Source of the DNA: UBA6522 sp963664945
Lineage (GTDB): Bacteria > Pseudomonadota > Gammaproteobacteria > Steroidobacterales > Rariloculaceae
Length of the DNA: 64,000 nucleotides
Direction of reading: 5' to 3'
Assembly (NCBI GenBank): GCA_963664945.1
Contig: OY761822.1
Span: 3,472,001-3,536,000, forward strand
Shown: one piece after another, positions 8,207-16,789 of the stretch
Layout: every line of letters starts with the position of its first letter
How positions within the stretch are numbered: the first letter of the stretch is position 1
Translations under genes and position numbers: made by a program
The notes under the pieces: model-generated
Told to the model about the DNA's origin: nothing
The model's database searches: none
Seen by the model: the letters and a program-made list of their open reading frames with translations, nothing else

Positions 8207-10834
8207 ATGAACGACTACACCAGCGGACAGACGGATTTTGAATCCGCGGAATCCCCCTTTCCGGACTCGCCCTTCGTGGTGATGAAGTTCGGGGGGCGAA
8301 GCGTCTCCACGGCGGAAAACTGGCGCAAAATCGCCGAGTTGCTGCGGTCGAGGCTCGATTCCGGCGTTACGCCGGTCGTGGTGCATTCGGCACTGGCCGG
8401 CATCTCCGACGCGCTGGAAGAGCTGCTCGAGGTGGCGGTCAGATGTGACCCGACGTCACTTCTTCGCGAGATTCGCGAAACTCACGATCGACTTTCCGCC
8501 GAACTCGGTGTGGATCCATCAATCCTGAACGACCAGTTCCATACGCTGACCCAACTCATTGACGGCGTACGCCTGCTTGGGGAGGTTAGCCCGGGAGTGC
8601 ATGCCCGGGTCATGGCGACGGGCGAGTTGGCCGCGACGACCCTCGGCGCGCACTTCCTTCATAAAAGCGGGTTGCCGGCGCATTGGTGGGACGCCAGGAC
8701 GCTGCTCGAGAGCACGGAGCGCCGGGACCTCCCCGAACGGGCACAGTTCCTGTCCGCGGCCTGTGCCAACGACGCCGACCGGGAATTGCAGCAAGGGCTT
8801 GAGGCGGTGGACGGTTTCATCGTCACCCAGGGGTTCATCGGACGCAATTCGCGAGGCGATACGGTGCTGTTCGGGCGCGGAGGTTCGGATACTTCGGGCG
8901 CCTATCTCGCCGCGAAGCTGCAGGCGCGCCGATTGGAGATCTGGAGCGACGTGCCGGGATTCTTCAGCGCGGACCCCAAGGCGGTGCCGTCGGCGCGCCT
9001 GCTTCGGGAACTCACCTATAGCGAAGCTCAGGAAATCGCCTCGGCCGGCGGTGGCCTGCTGCACCCCAGGAGCATCTCGCCCGTGCGCCGGAGCGGGATT
9101 CCCCTGTTTCTCAAGATCACCGGCCATCCTCAGTGGGAGGGCACGGTCGTATCGAATTCCCCGGGCGACGACACACCCCAGATCAAGGCGATATCGAGAC
9201 GTCAGGGGATCACGCTGATTTCGATGGAGTCCATGGAAATGTGGCACCAGGTCGGGTTCCTCGCCGATGCCTTCGACAGCTTTCGCAGGCATGGCCTGTC
9301 GGTGGACCTGATTTCCACGTCCGAAAGCAATGTCACGGTTTCCATCGACCCCGTTGCAAGTTTTGCCGATCCCACTGCGGTGGACGCGCTGGTCAACGAT
9401 CTCGGCCGCTTTTGCCGGGTGAGCGTGATTCGCGATTGCGCGGCGATCACGTTGGTGGGAAGGCGCATCCGGACCATCCTGCATGAACTCAGCCCGGTCA
9501 TGGAGGCATTCGAAGAGCACAAGGTGCACTTGCTGACCCAGGCGGCCAATGACCTGAACCTGACATTCGTGGTGGATGGGGACCATGCCTTTCGGTTGCT
9601 GAAACGTCTTCATTCACTGCTCGTCAGCAGATTTCGCGAGGGCAGGGTGTTCGGCCCGACCTGGGAGCAACTAAAGGCCCGGGAACCGGTGACGGAATCG
9701 CCGCGGGCACCCTGGTGGGAACGTCAACGGGACCGTCTCATCGCAACTGCCAGGGAGCGCGGGTCCGCCTACGTGTACCATCTGGACAGCGTCGCCGAGG
9801 CGATGACGTCCCTGACGTCCCTGAATTCGGTGGATGCCGTGTTCTATTCCGTGAAGGCCAATTCGAATCCGGAAATCCTGCGCGCGGTTGATGCCCACGG
9901 GGGCAATTTCGAATGTGTCTCACCGGGCGAGATTCGGCGCGTGCTCGATACGCTGCCGGGCATCGATCCCCGCAGGATTCTCTTTACCCCCAACTTCGCC
10001 CCCAGGGACGAATACGCATGGGGTTTCGAGCAGGGCGTTTGGGTCACGCTGGACAACCTGCACCCGATTCGGCATTGGCCCGAGGTGTTTCGCGGGCGGG
10101 ACATCTTTGTCCGCGTCGACCCGGGGGTGGGGCGGGGCCACCACGAACATGTGCGCACCGCGGGCGCGCACTCGAAATTCGGTGTGCCGCTGTTCGAAGT
10201 CGAGGAATTTGCAAGATTGGTCGAAGGCGCGGATACCCGCGTCGTGGGCCTTCATGCCCACACGGGCAGCGGCATTTTCAACCCCTATAACTGGGAGCAG
10301 ACCGGAGAGTGTCTGGCGGGGCTGCTGGTCTTGTTCCCGCATGCCCGCTACGCGGATCTGGGCGGCGGCCTGGGGATACCGGAAAAACCGGGAGAATCGC
10401 CGTTGGACATGGCCGAGCTCGACGCCGCCATTGGCCGCGTCAAGCAACAGGCGCCGCAACTGCGACTCTGGCTGGAACCCGGACGATTCATCGTTGCGGG
10501 AGCGGGTGCATTGGTTAGCTGCGTCACCCAGACCAAGGGCAAGGGGGGCATTCGCTACGTGGGGGTTGGAACGGGAATGAATACCCTGCTGCGGCCCGCG
10601 CTCTACGGCGCCTATCACGAGATCGTGAACCTCTCCCGACTGGGCGAACCGGGAGACGAAATCGTGAACATCGTCGGACCGGTCTGCGAAACAGGCGACC
10701 GAATGGGGTCCGACCGGCTGTTGCCCATTACACGTGAAGGAGATGTATTGCTCATAGCCAACACGGGCGCCTACGGATATGTCATGAGTTCCCGGTACAA
10801 TCTGAGAGAGCCGGCGTCCGAGATTTCGATTTGA
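8207..10834 (+). CDS. Bifunctional aspartate kinase / diaminopimelate decarboxylase
   Basis: 875 residues. The N-terminal half (to about residue 460) is a lysine-type aspartokinase: VVMKFGGRSVSTAENW, the phosphate loop GRGGSDTSGAYLAAKL, and an ACT regulatory region from about residue 335. The C-terminal half is a PLP-dependent DAP decarboxylase with the Schiff-base lysine near residue 550 (YSVKANSNPEIL), HTGSGIFNP, the glycine-rich GGGLGIPEKPG, EPGRFIV and the active-site cysteine in GPVCETGDRM. It thus encodes the first and last steps of lysine synthesis in one chain, as known in Xanthomonadales. ATG 8207 is chosen because GGAG lies 7 bases upstream; an in-frame GTG at 8192 falls in the attenuator's tail. 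Expression is probably set by the attenuator in front. Confidence 0.93.
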   Translation: MNDYTSGQTDFESAESPFPDSPFVVMKFGGRSVSTAENWRKIAELLRSRLDSGVTPVVVHSALAGISDALEELLEVAVRCDPTSLLREIRETHDRLSAELGVDPSILNDQFHTLTQLIDGVRLLGEVSPGVHARVMATGELAATTLGAHFLHKSGLPAHWWDARTLLESTERRDLPERAQFLSAACANDADRELQQGLEAVDGFIVTQGFIGRNSRGDTVLFGRGGSDTSGAYLAAKLQARRLEIWSDVPGFFSADPKAVPSARLLRELTYSEAQEIASAGGGLLHPRSISPVRRSGIPLFLKITGHPQWEGTVVSNSPGDDTPQIKAISRRQGITLISMESMEMWHQVGFLADAFDSFRRHGLSVDLISTSESNVTVSIDPVASFADPTAVDALVNDLGRFCRVSVIRDCAAITLVGRRIRTILHELSPVMEAFEEHKVHLLTQAANDLNLTFVVDGDHAFRLLKRLHSLLVSRFREGRVFGPTWEQLKAREPVTESPRAPWWERQRDRLIATARERGSAYVYHLDSVAEAMTSLTSLNSVDAVFYSVKANSNPEILRAVDAHGGNFECVSPGEIRRVLDTLPGIDPRRILFTPNFAPRDEYAWGFEQGVWVTLDNLHPIRHWPEVFRGRDIFVRVDPGVGRGHHEHVRTAGAHSKFGVPLFEVEEFARLVEGADTRVVGLHAHTGSGIFNPYNWEQTGECLAGLLVLFPHARYADLGGGLGIPEKPGESPLDMAELDAAIGRVKQQAPQLRLWLEPGRFIVAGAGALVSCVTQTKGKGGIRYVGVGTGMNTLLRPALYGAYHEIVNLSRLGEPGDEIVNIVGPVCETGDRMGSDRLLPITREGDVLLIANTGAYGYVMSSRYNLREPASEISI

Positions 10835-10928
10835 CGCGTGCCTCGTTTGCCGGCTTCGCCAATTGGCATCGTACCCGCGGCCCCACGGCAATAGCGCCGG
10901 GACGTCGCATAACAAGGGAGGACATGCA

Positions 10929-11642
10929 ATGGGTGCAGGAATGATCCGGGCCGTCGGGCCGTTTGTCTGGGCTGTGCTTTGGGTGGCGCTTGCAACCCCC
11001 GGCTACGGCCAGAGCCTGCCCGATCCTGAACGGTTCGAGGATACGATTCGCCGGTTCGAAGCGCTGGACAGGGAAAATCCCCCTCCGGAGGGCGCAATCG
11101 TGCTGACCGGCAGCTCCAGTATCGCGCGCTGGAACGATCAGGCCGCGGAGGCGCTGGCTCCGCTCACCGTGATCCCGCGGGGCTTCGGCGGCAGCGTGAT
11201 GAACGACGTGCTGCACTACCTGGACCGGGTCGTGATCGCCTACCGGCCGCGGGCCATCCTGATCTACGAGGGCGACAACGACACCGGTATCGCCAATCCG
11301 ATCCCCACGGAGATGATCCTTGACCAGTTGCGGCAGATCATTGACCGCGTTCACGCTGTCCTGCCCGAAACGCGGATTTACGTCCTGTCCGTCAAACCAA
11401 GCATCCTGCGATGGAACGTCTGGCCGCAGGCTCAGGAAGTCAGCTCGGGTTACAGCGCGATCGCCGACGATGATCCGCTGGTGTACTACGTGGACGTGGC
11501 GACGCCGCTATTGAACGCCGACGGCACGCCAAGACCGGAAATCTACGTGGAAGATGACCTCCACCTGAACGATCTCGGCAATTCGATCTGGGGAACGACC
11601 ATCAGGGACGCATTGATGCCGGTGGAAGCGGAATTCGAATGA
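10929..11642 (+). CDS. Secreted SGNH/GDSL-family hydrolase
   Basis: 237 residues with a signal peptide (hydrophobic FVWAVLWVALATPGYG, likely cut before QSLPDP). SGNH blocks are present: the nucleophile serine in VLTGSSSIARW, the glycine of block II in PRGFGGSVMND, block III GDND in place of the more usual GxND, and the catalytic Asp/His in DDLHLNDLG. Family members are esterases, lipases or carbohydrate deacetylases; the substrate is unknown. The ATG at 10929 is preceded by GGGAGG at good spacing; earlier in-frame codons have no ribosome site. It is probably periplasmic or cell-surface bound. Confidence 0.85.
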   Translation: MGAGMIRAVGPFVWAVLWVALATPGYGQSLPDPERFEDTIRRFEALDRENPPPEGAIVLTGSSSIARWNDQAAEALAPLTVIPRGFGGSVMNDVLHYLDRVVIAYRPRAILIYEGDNDTGIANPIPTEMILDQLRQIIDRVHAVLPETRIYVLSVKPSILRWNVWPQAQEVSSGYSAIADDDPLVYYVDVATPLLNADGTPRPEIYVEDDLHLNDLGNSIWGTTIRDALMPVEAEFE

Positions 11643-11653
11643 GGTGATTCCTT

Positions 11654-12081
11654 ATGGAGGCTGGCCTACAGCGCCACGACGCCATCACCGATTACGCCTT
11701 GGATTTATTCGTCTCGGCGTACCCATCTGAAACGATTTGCCGCGAGGACATCTTCCGCTACATTTATGGCCTGCCGCATTCCGAGGACTACCGGAAATGG
11801 ACATCACCACGGTAATCTACAACCGTCACATCGCCGTTCGCGGGATTCCCGAGGAAGCCTGGGACTTCGTGGTCAGCGGCAAGCCTGCGCTGAAATGGGT
11901 GATGCTGCGCCAGTGCGTCAAGACGCACAAGGCCAGCGGCATCGTCAGCGACGCCAACCGCGACGCCGTCGAGACGGTCGGCGATCCGCGTTACCCGCTC
12001 GACCTGTTCCCGCGGATCATCACGGTCAGCCTGGAGACCATGGATATCGTGCGCGACTTACCCGAGCTGGTCATCGACTGA
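11654..12081 (+). pseudogene. Remnant of the C terminus of a type ISP restriction-modification enzyme
   Basis: Two adjacent frames carry pieces that belong together. 11654-11815 reads HDAITDYALDLFVSAYP and REDIFRYIYGLPHSEDYRK. The next frame to 12081 reads VIYNRHIAVRGIPEEAWDFV, SGKPALKWVM, HKASGIVSDANR and a Leu/Phe/Pro-rich tail ending LPELVID. This matches the C-terminal region of large (about 1,600-residue) type ISP/helicase-methylase restriction enzymes as I know the family, where the two pieces are separated by more sequence. The junction near 11800 is therefore a deletion plus frameshift. The rest of the gene is gone. The AAA ATPase gene starts one base after the end. Confidence 0.7.
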
Positions 12082-12082
12082 C

Positions 12083-13195
12083 ATGGCCGCGATCCGTGAA
12101 ATCTCGATCAAGGGATTCCGAAGCATCTCGGCTGTCGACAGGCTGGAATTGCGCCCGCTCAATGTCCTGATCGGCGCGAACGGATCGGGCAAGTCCAATT
12201 TCCTCCGTGCGCTCGACCTGTACCGCGTGGTGACGACGCGATCGGAATGGCTGCCCGATTACGTTCGGAGGGCTGGCGGAGCGGATTGTTTTCTGCACTA
12301 CGGGTCCAGACACACGGACAGAATCGCGCTCAGTCTGTACTTCGGTCCCGAGTTTTCGAGTGCCCAGTCCGGCTACGCCATCCAGCTTCATCCGCTCCCC
12401 AATGACTTGCTGTCATGTACGGTTGCCGGGCATGCACCACCGATTCCAGATGAGGTTGATGTCAATGCGATCGCGGAGCAGGGTGAGGATCCGTGGATCG
12501 AGGGGCTGCGCAGCAGGATGGACGGCTGGCGCGTCTATCACTTTCACGACACGGGACCCCGATCCCCGATCAAGAAGACCGCGAAAATTCACGATAACCG
12601 TCGATTGCGGGAGGATGGGTCGAATCTTGCGGCGTTTCTGTACCTGTTGAGCAAGCGCTACCGCCGAGACTACGACATGATTCGAAAATGCGTGCGGCAG
12701 GCCGCTCCATTTTTCGAGGACTTCTCGCTGCAACCGCTTGAACTGAACAAGGAAACGCTGCTTCTCGAATGGCGCCAATCGGGATCGGACGGTTACTTCA
12801 ACGCATCCGCTTTGTCCGACGGAACGCTTCGTTTCATGGCGTTGGCGACCCTGTTGATGCAGCCCGAGTCGCTGCGTCCCTCCGTCATCCTGCTGGACGA
12901 ACCGGAGCTTGGCCTGCATCCAGCCGCCATCACGCTGGTGGCATCAATGTTGAGGCAGGCTTCCGTGTCATCTCAGGTCATCGTGGCGACACAATCTCCC
13001 ATTCTGCTGGACCACTTCGAACCGGAAGACGTAGTGGTCGCGGACCGCGTCAACGGCGCGACGGAATTTCACCGGCTGGATGCGGAACAGTTGGGGGTTT
13101 GGCTTGAGGACTTCAGCCTCGGCGAGCTATGGGAGAAGAACCATTTCGGCGGTCGGGCTTCAAGTTGGAGCGACAATCCGGCGCGAAAGCGATGA
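12083..13195 (+). CDS. AAA-family ATPase (AAA15/AAA_21, OLD/RecF-like)
   Basis: 370 residues of the ABC-type ATPase class related to OLD and RecF. IKGFRSISAVDRLELRPLNVLIG leads into Walker A GANGSGKSN (about residues 31-39), the signature region is ALSDGTLRFMAL, Walker B is VILLDEPELGLHP and the H-loop ATQSPILLDHF. There is no fused TOPRIM nuclease domain. Its stop overlaps the start of a DUF4276 gene (ATGA). Two-gene pairs of such an ATPase with a small partner are frequent in defence islands. I infer an antiphage or restriction-linked role. The flanking restriction remnant supports this. Confidence 0.85.
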   Translation: MAAIREISIKGFRSISAVDRLELRPLNVLIGANGSGKSNFLRALDLYRVVTTRSEWLPDYVRRAGGADCFLHYGSRHTDRIALSLYFGPEFSSAQSGYAIQLHPLPNDLLSCTVAGHAPPIPDEVDVNAIAEQGEDPWIEGLRSRMDGWRVYHFHDTGPRSPIKKTAKIHDNRRLREDGSNLAAFLYLLSKRYRRDYDMIRKCVRQAAPFFEDFSLQPLELNKETLLLEWRQSGSDGYFNASALSDGTLRFMALATLLMQPESLRPSVILLDEPELGLHPAAITLVASMLRQASVSSQVIVATQSPILLDHFEPEDVVVADRVNGATEFHRLDAEQLGVWLEDFSLGELWEKNHFGGRASSWSDNPARKR

Positions 13196-13882
13196 CCCGG
13201 CTCCTTGCCCATGTCGAGGGCCGTACCGAAGAAGAATTCGTCAATGAGGTGCTTGCGCCTCATCTGCGTGAGCGTGGCTACCATTCAGTCAAGGCGCGCC
13301 TGCTGGGCAAAGCCCGACAACGCTTCAGGCGCGGTGGAATAAAGCCGTGGCCGGGCGTGAAAAAGGAAATTGTGAATCACTTGCGTGAGGATCCGGGATG
13401 CGTTGCGACCACGATGGTGGACTACTACGGCATGCTCCGTGATGGATCGGGAGCATGGCCAGGGCGCTCGCTGGCATCGGGTGTAGAGTTTCCGCACAAG
13501 GCGCGCACCATTGAGGAACGAATCGCCGCGCACGTAAGCGAAGACATGGGTTCGGGTTTCGACAACCGCCGATTTGTCCCTTACATCATGATGCACGAAT
13601 ATGAGGCCATGCTGTTCAGCGACTGCGCAGTCTTCGCGACTGGCATTGGCCGCCCGGAAATCGTGCAGCCGCTCCAGGCGATACGTGACCGGTTCGACAC
13701 GCCCGAAGAGATCGACGATTCACCGGAATCCGTCCGTCCGGGTCGAGGCAGTTCTCCCCGATTACGAGAAGCCGATCATGGGCTGCCTTGCCGCGATGGC
13801 AATCGGTTTGGAGAGGATCAGGGCCGAATGTCCGAACTTCTGCAACTGGCTCTATCGACTGGAACGCCTGGGAGCACGATAG
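13192..13882 (+). pseudogene. DUF4276-family gene, frameshifted near its 3' end
   Basis: Starts with MTRLLAHVEGRTEEEFVNEV at the ATGA overlap with the ATPase gene and reads well through HEYEAMLFSDCAVF and the region DTPEEIDDSPE to about 13735. There the frame is lost. The expected C terminus (RVEAVLPDYEKPIMGCLAAM, then IGLERIRAECPNFCNWLYRLE) continues in the next frame to the TAG at 13882. A single-base deletion in the CCGTCCGTCCGGGTCG stretch explains this. The opening resembles TOPRIM-like nucleases in having an acidic VEGRTEEEF motif; a nuclease partner role is my inference. Either the gene is recently dead or the base is a sequencing error. Confidence 0.7.
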
Positions 13883-13971
13883 AATTCACGCTCGCCGTAT
13901 ATCCGTATTGCGCTCTTGTAGCCGCAACGCCGACGGTACGCCAGTATCGACTATACGCATCACTATACGCA

Positions 13972-14226
13972 TCAAGTATCGACTGAACGCGGAGTCAGCT
14001 CGAGCTCATGAAACTCTCCGTCATCCCGAGGTATGGCAACGAGCAATTCCCCGAACGTAGGAGTCTGCGCCTTCTCCAGATGACGTAGCCGCTCAAACTC
14101 CCGGAACGATAAAATGACGACTGCCGGTTTTCCTCTCCGCGTAATCCGCTGTGGAGTTCCCTCAAGCGCCGCGTCAACCACCGCGCTGAAGTTTTTTCTT
14201 GCATCCTGAAGCGCCCAGTCCGCCAT
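13972..14226 (-). CDS. Phd/YefM-family antitoxin, no toxin gene seen
   Basis: 84 residues: MADWALQDARKNFSAVVDAA, RITRRGKPAVVILSFREFERL and an acidic tail (PRDDGEFHELEL). This is the Phd/YefM antitoxin fold, an N-terminal DNA-binding dimer domain with a C-terminal toxin-wrapping tail. Such genes normally precede a PIN (VapC) or RelE toxin by a few bases. The 90 bases that follow on this strand show no convincing toxin start before running into the DUF4276 remnant, so it looks like an orphan. A GTCCAG/CTGGAC inverted repeat (14237-14256) just upstream could be its operator. The frame could be extended upstream, but without family similarity. Confidence 0.75.
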   Translation of the reverse strand: MADWALQDARKNFSAVVDAALEGTPQRITRRGKPAVVILSFREFERLRHLEKAQTPTFGELLVAIPRDDGEFHELELTPRSVDT

Positions 14227-14388
14227 GTACGTCTCCGTCCAGTTTGCTGGCTGGACTGTCCATCTTGCCAGAAGCCAAGCTGACCACGAAGTAGCCAGAT
14301 ACGAATTGTGTCTTGCCGATTGTAATCTGCCTGTTGTCAGAGTACGGAACACAGTGGGACCTTATGTGTCCGAATCGAGCCGTCCGAA

Positions 14389-14691
14389 TCAGGTCTGAGG
14401 AAAGTGACGGTTCCGCAGTTCCGCTACCACGGACTCCAGGGACAACCCCCGCATCCTGAGCAACACCAGCAGATGGTAGAGCAGGTCGGCGGACTCCTCG
14501 GTGAGCCGCTCCGGCGATTCCGCCACGGCGGCCAGGGCGACCTCTGCGGCTTCCTCGGCGAGTTTCTTGGCGGCCAGCAGTTCGCCGCCCGCGGCGATTC
14601 GGGCGGTATAGCTGTCCGGCGGGGGATCGTCCAGCCGGTCCTGGATGATACCTTCCAGCGTGTTCAGGAAATCGATTCCACCCACGGTCAC
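14389..14691 (-). CDS. hisE: Phosphoribosyl-ATP pyrophosphatase (stand-alone HisE)
   Basis: Removes pyrophosphate from phosphoribosyl-ATP, the second step of histidine synthesis. 100 residues with the MazG-like helical metal-binding pattern AKKLAEEAAEVALAAV and EESADLLYHLLVLLRMRGL. I chose the GTG at 14691 because it overlaps the hisF stop (GTGA) as other genes in this operon do; a second GTG lies two codons later. Only HisE is present. The cyclohydrolase HisI, often fused or adjacent, is not in this cluster and must lie elsewhere. It is the last his gene, about 160 bases before the antitoxin gene. Confidence 0.92.
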   Translation of the reverse strand: MTVGGIDFLNTLEGIIQDRLDDPPPDSYTARIAAGGELLAAKKLAEEAAEVALAAVAESPERLTEESADLLYHLLVLLRMRGLSLESVVAELRNRHFPQT

Positions 14692-15467
14692 TCCTCCTCC
14701 GGCGGCCGCATGGGGATGGCGGCGTCGATCAGGTAATTCTTCAACTCGGGAATGGGTATCGCGGCGGTATGAAAGACGCTGGCGGCCAGCGCGCCGTCGA
14801 CGTGCGCAAATTCGAACACGTCCCTGAAATGCTCCATGGCGCCCGCGCCGCCGGAGGCGATCAGGGGCACCTGGCATACGGCCCGCACGCGCGCCAGTTG
14901 CTCGATGTCGTAACCCTTGCGAACGCCGTCCTGGTTCATGCAATTGAGCACGATCTCGCCGGCGCCTCGGGCCTGCGCTTCGGTTATCCAGTCCAGGGTG
15001 CGCCGGCCGCTGGTCCGGCTGCGGTCCGGATCGCCGGTGTACTGGTGGACCGCGTAGTCCGCCTCCACCGCCAGACTGTCCACCCCGACCACCACGCACT
15101 GGGAGCCGAATCTACGGGCGAGGACTTCAATGAGGTCCGGATTCTCCAGCGCAGGCGAATTGATGGAGATCTTGTCGGCGCCCAGGTTGAGAACGGTCTC
15201 CGCGTCGGCCAGGTTTCGGATCCCTCCGGCGACGCAGAAGGGGATGTCGAGCACCTCCGCCACCCGGTTGACCCAGTTCCGGTCGACGGTCCGTCCGTCC
15301 GGGCTGGCCGTGATGTCATAGAACACCAGCTCGTCCGCTCCCTCGTCCCGGTACCGGCGGGCCAGCTCGATGATGCCGCCCATCACGCGATGGTTGCGAA
15401 ACTGAACGCCCTTGACGACCACGCCGTCCCTGACGTCCAAGCAGGGGATTATCCGCTTGGCAAGAAT
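14688..15467 (-). CDS. hisF: Imidazole glycerol phosphate synthase, cyclase subunit (apparent ATT start)
   Basis: Closes the imidazole ring using ammonia from HisH, giving imidazole glycerol phosphate and AICAR. A (beta/alpha)8 barrel with AKRIIPCLDVRDGVVVKGV (first catalytic Asp), DEGADELVFYDITAS, VAGGIRNLADAE, VVGVDSLAVEADY and IASGGAG. Homologues begin MLAKRIIPCLDV. Here the codon at that place is ATT (15467-15465), with AGGAG 8 bases upstream and no in-frame ATG, GTG or TTG nearby; the only ATG close by is in the hisA frame and touches the AGGAG. I therefore infer ATT initiation, giving 259 residues, and a 19-base overlap with hisA. Confidence 0.93.
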   Translation of the reverse strand: MLAKRIIPCLDVRDGVVVKGVQFRNHRVMGGIIELARRYRDEGADELVFYDITASPDGRTVDRNWVNRVAEVLDIPFCVAGGIRNLADAETVLNLGADKISINSPALENPDLIEVLARRFGSQCVVVGVDSLAVEADYAVHQYTGDPDRSRTSGRRTLDWITEAQARGAGEIVLNCMNQDGVRKGYDIEQLARVRAVCQVPLIASGGAGAMEHFRDVFEFAHVDGALAASVFHTAAIPIPELKNYLIDAAIPMRPPEEE

Positions 15468-16186
15468 GACCGCATCTCCTGTTCCGAAATCCGTCCCTCC
15501 AGCAGCGCCTTGCCCGAAATGGCGTACGCCACGCCTGTCGCCGCCAGATCGCTCAGGTCGCGGCTGTCGCGCACGCCACCGGAGGCCTGGAAGCCGATAT
15601 CGGGGAATCGATGCCTGCAGGCCGCATACAGCCTGAGGTTGGGTCCCAGCAGCGCGCCGTCGCGCTCGACGTCCGTGCACAGTACGTGACGCAAATCCTC
15701 GCCCGAGTAGGCCTCCAGTGCGTCCCAGAGCGTCTCGGCGGAGTCTCGGGTCCAGCCATGGGTCGCGATGCGCGGCGTGTCGTCTTCGTCCACACGCACA
15801 TCCAGAGCCAGCGTCACGCGGTCCGCACCCAGTTCCCGGAGCCAGCCGGTCACCGCCTCGCGCGCCTCGACCGCGAGACTGCCGATCACGGCCCGGTGGA
15901 CCACCTCGAGGGCGCGGTCCAGGTTATCCCGCGAGCGAATGCCGCCGCCCAACTGGATCTTCAGATTGGCGGCGCGCGCCATTTTCCGCACGATCGCCAG
16001 GTTCACGGGCGCCCCCTCGGCAGCGCCATCCAGGTCCACCACATGCAGCCAGGCCGCCCCCAGGTCCTCATAGCGTTGCGCCAGTTCCACCGGATCGACC
16101 GGATAGCGGGTTTCCTGGCCGAAATCACCCCGCAGCAGCCGCACGCAACGGCCTCCACGGATATCGATCGCAGGGAGCAATTCCAT
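15449..16186 (-). CDS. hisA: ProFAR isomerase (HisA)
   Basis: Amadori isomerase converting ProFAR to PRFAR. 245 residues, a (beta/alpha)8 barrel with two half-barrel repeats. MELLPAIDIRGGRCVRLLRG holds the first catalytic Asp, followed by HVVDLDGA, IQLGGGIRSRDN, the second Asp in TLALDVRVDED, CTDVERDGALLGPN and FQASGGVRD. It sits 6 bases after hisH and overlaps the 5' end of hisF by 19 bases. The SRxNLD and GVRDxxDL segments form the two phosphate sites. All expected residues are present. Confidence 0.96.
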   Translation of the reverse strand: MELLPAIDIRGGRCVRLLRGDFGQETRYPVDPVELAQRYEDLGAAWLHVVDLDGAAEGAPVNLAIVRKMARAANLKIQLGGGIRSRDNLDRALEVVHRAVIGSLAVEAREAVTGWLRELGADRVTLALDVRVDEDDTPRIATHGWTRDSAETLWDALEAYSGEDLRHVLCTDVERDGALLGPNLRLYAACRHRFPDIGFQASGGVRDSRDLSDLAATGVAYAISGKALLEGRISEQEMRSFLPSG

Positions 16187-16192
16187 GGTTTG

Positions 16193-16789
16193 CTAGATCC
16201 CGAGAAAATTCGCGAGTACCGCCGCGCCGAAGCGGGCGGAGCGCTCCGGGTGAAACTGCGTCGCGAAGAAATTGCCGTGCTGCACGACCGCGGAGAAATC
16301 CCCGCCGTAGTCGGCTACGCCGCAGGTGTGGGGACTCCGGGGAAGTGCGTAGCTGTGAATGAAATAGGCGTAGCCTCCGTCGTCCAATCCCTCCAGCAAG
16401 GGCGTATCGGCCACTTTCCGGACCGCGTTCCAACCCATTTGAGGAACCGGCAGACGTGAGTTGCCGGAAAATCGGCGGGCCTGTCCGGGAATGATGCCGA
16501 GGCATGCCGCATCGTCTTCATCCGAGCCGGCATAAAGCAATTGCAGGCCGAGACAGATGCCGAGCACCGGCTGGCGCAGGCGGGGAATGACGTCGCTGAG
16601 GCCCGCGGCGTCCAGCCGGTCCATGGCGTCGCGGGCCGCGCCGACGCCCGGGAGGATGACGTGACTGGCGGCTTCGATGACTTCGGGATCTTCCGTGACC
16701 GGGGCGTCGCAGCCCAGCCGCTGCAGGGCGAATCGCAGCGACGCCAGATTGGCGCCGCCACTGGCTATGATGACGGGAGCCGGCATCAC
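16193..16789 (-). CDS. hisH: Imidazole glycerol phosphate synthase, glutamine amidotransferase subunit
   Basis: 198-residue class I glutaminase that supplies ammonia to HisF. The nucleophile cysteine lies in VLGICLGLQLL and the His/Glu pair in QFHPERSARFG. The oxyanion strand is HVILPGVGAARDAM and the HisF-interface segment QMGWNAV. The ATG at 16789 overlaps the hisB stop by four bases (ATGA). The N terminus MMPAPVIIASGGANLASLRFAL is slightly unusual: ASGGAN replaces the common DYGxGN, but the fold-defining turn is kept. Confidence 0.95.
   Translation of the reverse strand: MMPAPVIIASGGANLASLRFALQRLGCDAPVTEDPEVIEAASHVILPGVGAARDAMDRLDAAGLSDVIPRLRQPVLGICLGLQLLYAGSDEDDAACLGIIPGQARRFSGNSRLPVPQMGWNAVRKVADTPLLEGLDDGGYAYFIHSYALPRSPHTCGVADYGGDFSAVVQHGNFFATQFHPERSARFGAAVLANFLGI

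Noticed and set aside
5783..8386. Long open frame on - (867 codons) across the sensor, MFS and leader region
   Set aside because: Antisense to well-supported genes; composition is that of a GC-rich shadow frame (His/Gln/Arg-rich) and no family motif is visible.
13883..13971. Possible toxin gene start on - after the Phd antitoxin (frame reading VDTGVPSALRL)
   Set aside because: Faint likeness to a PIN-domain N terminus, but it stops after about 24 codons and could be chance.
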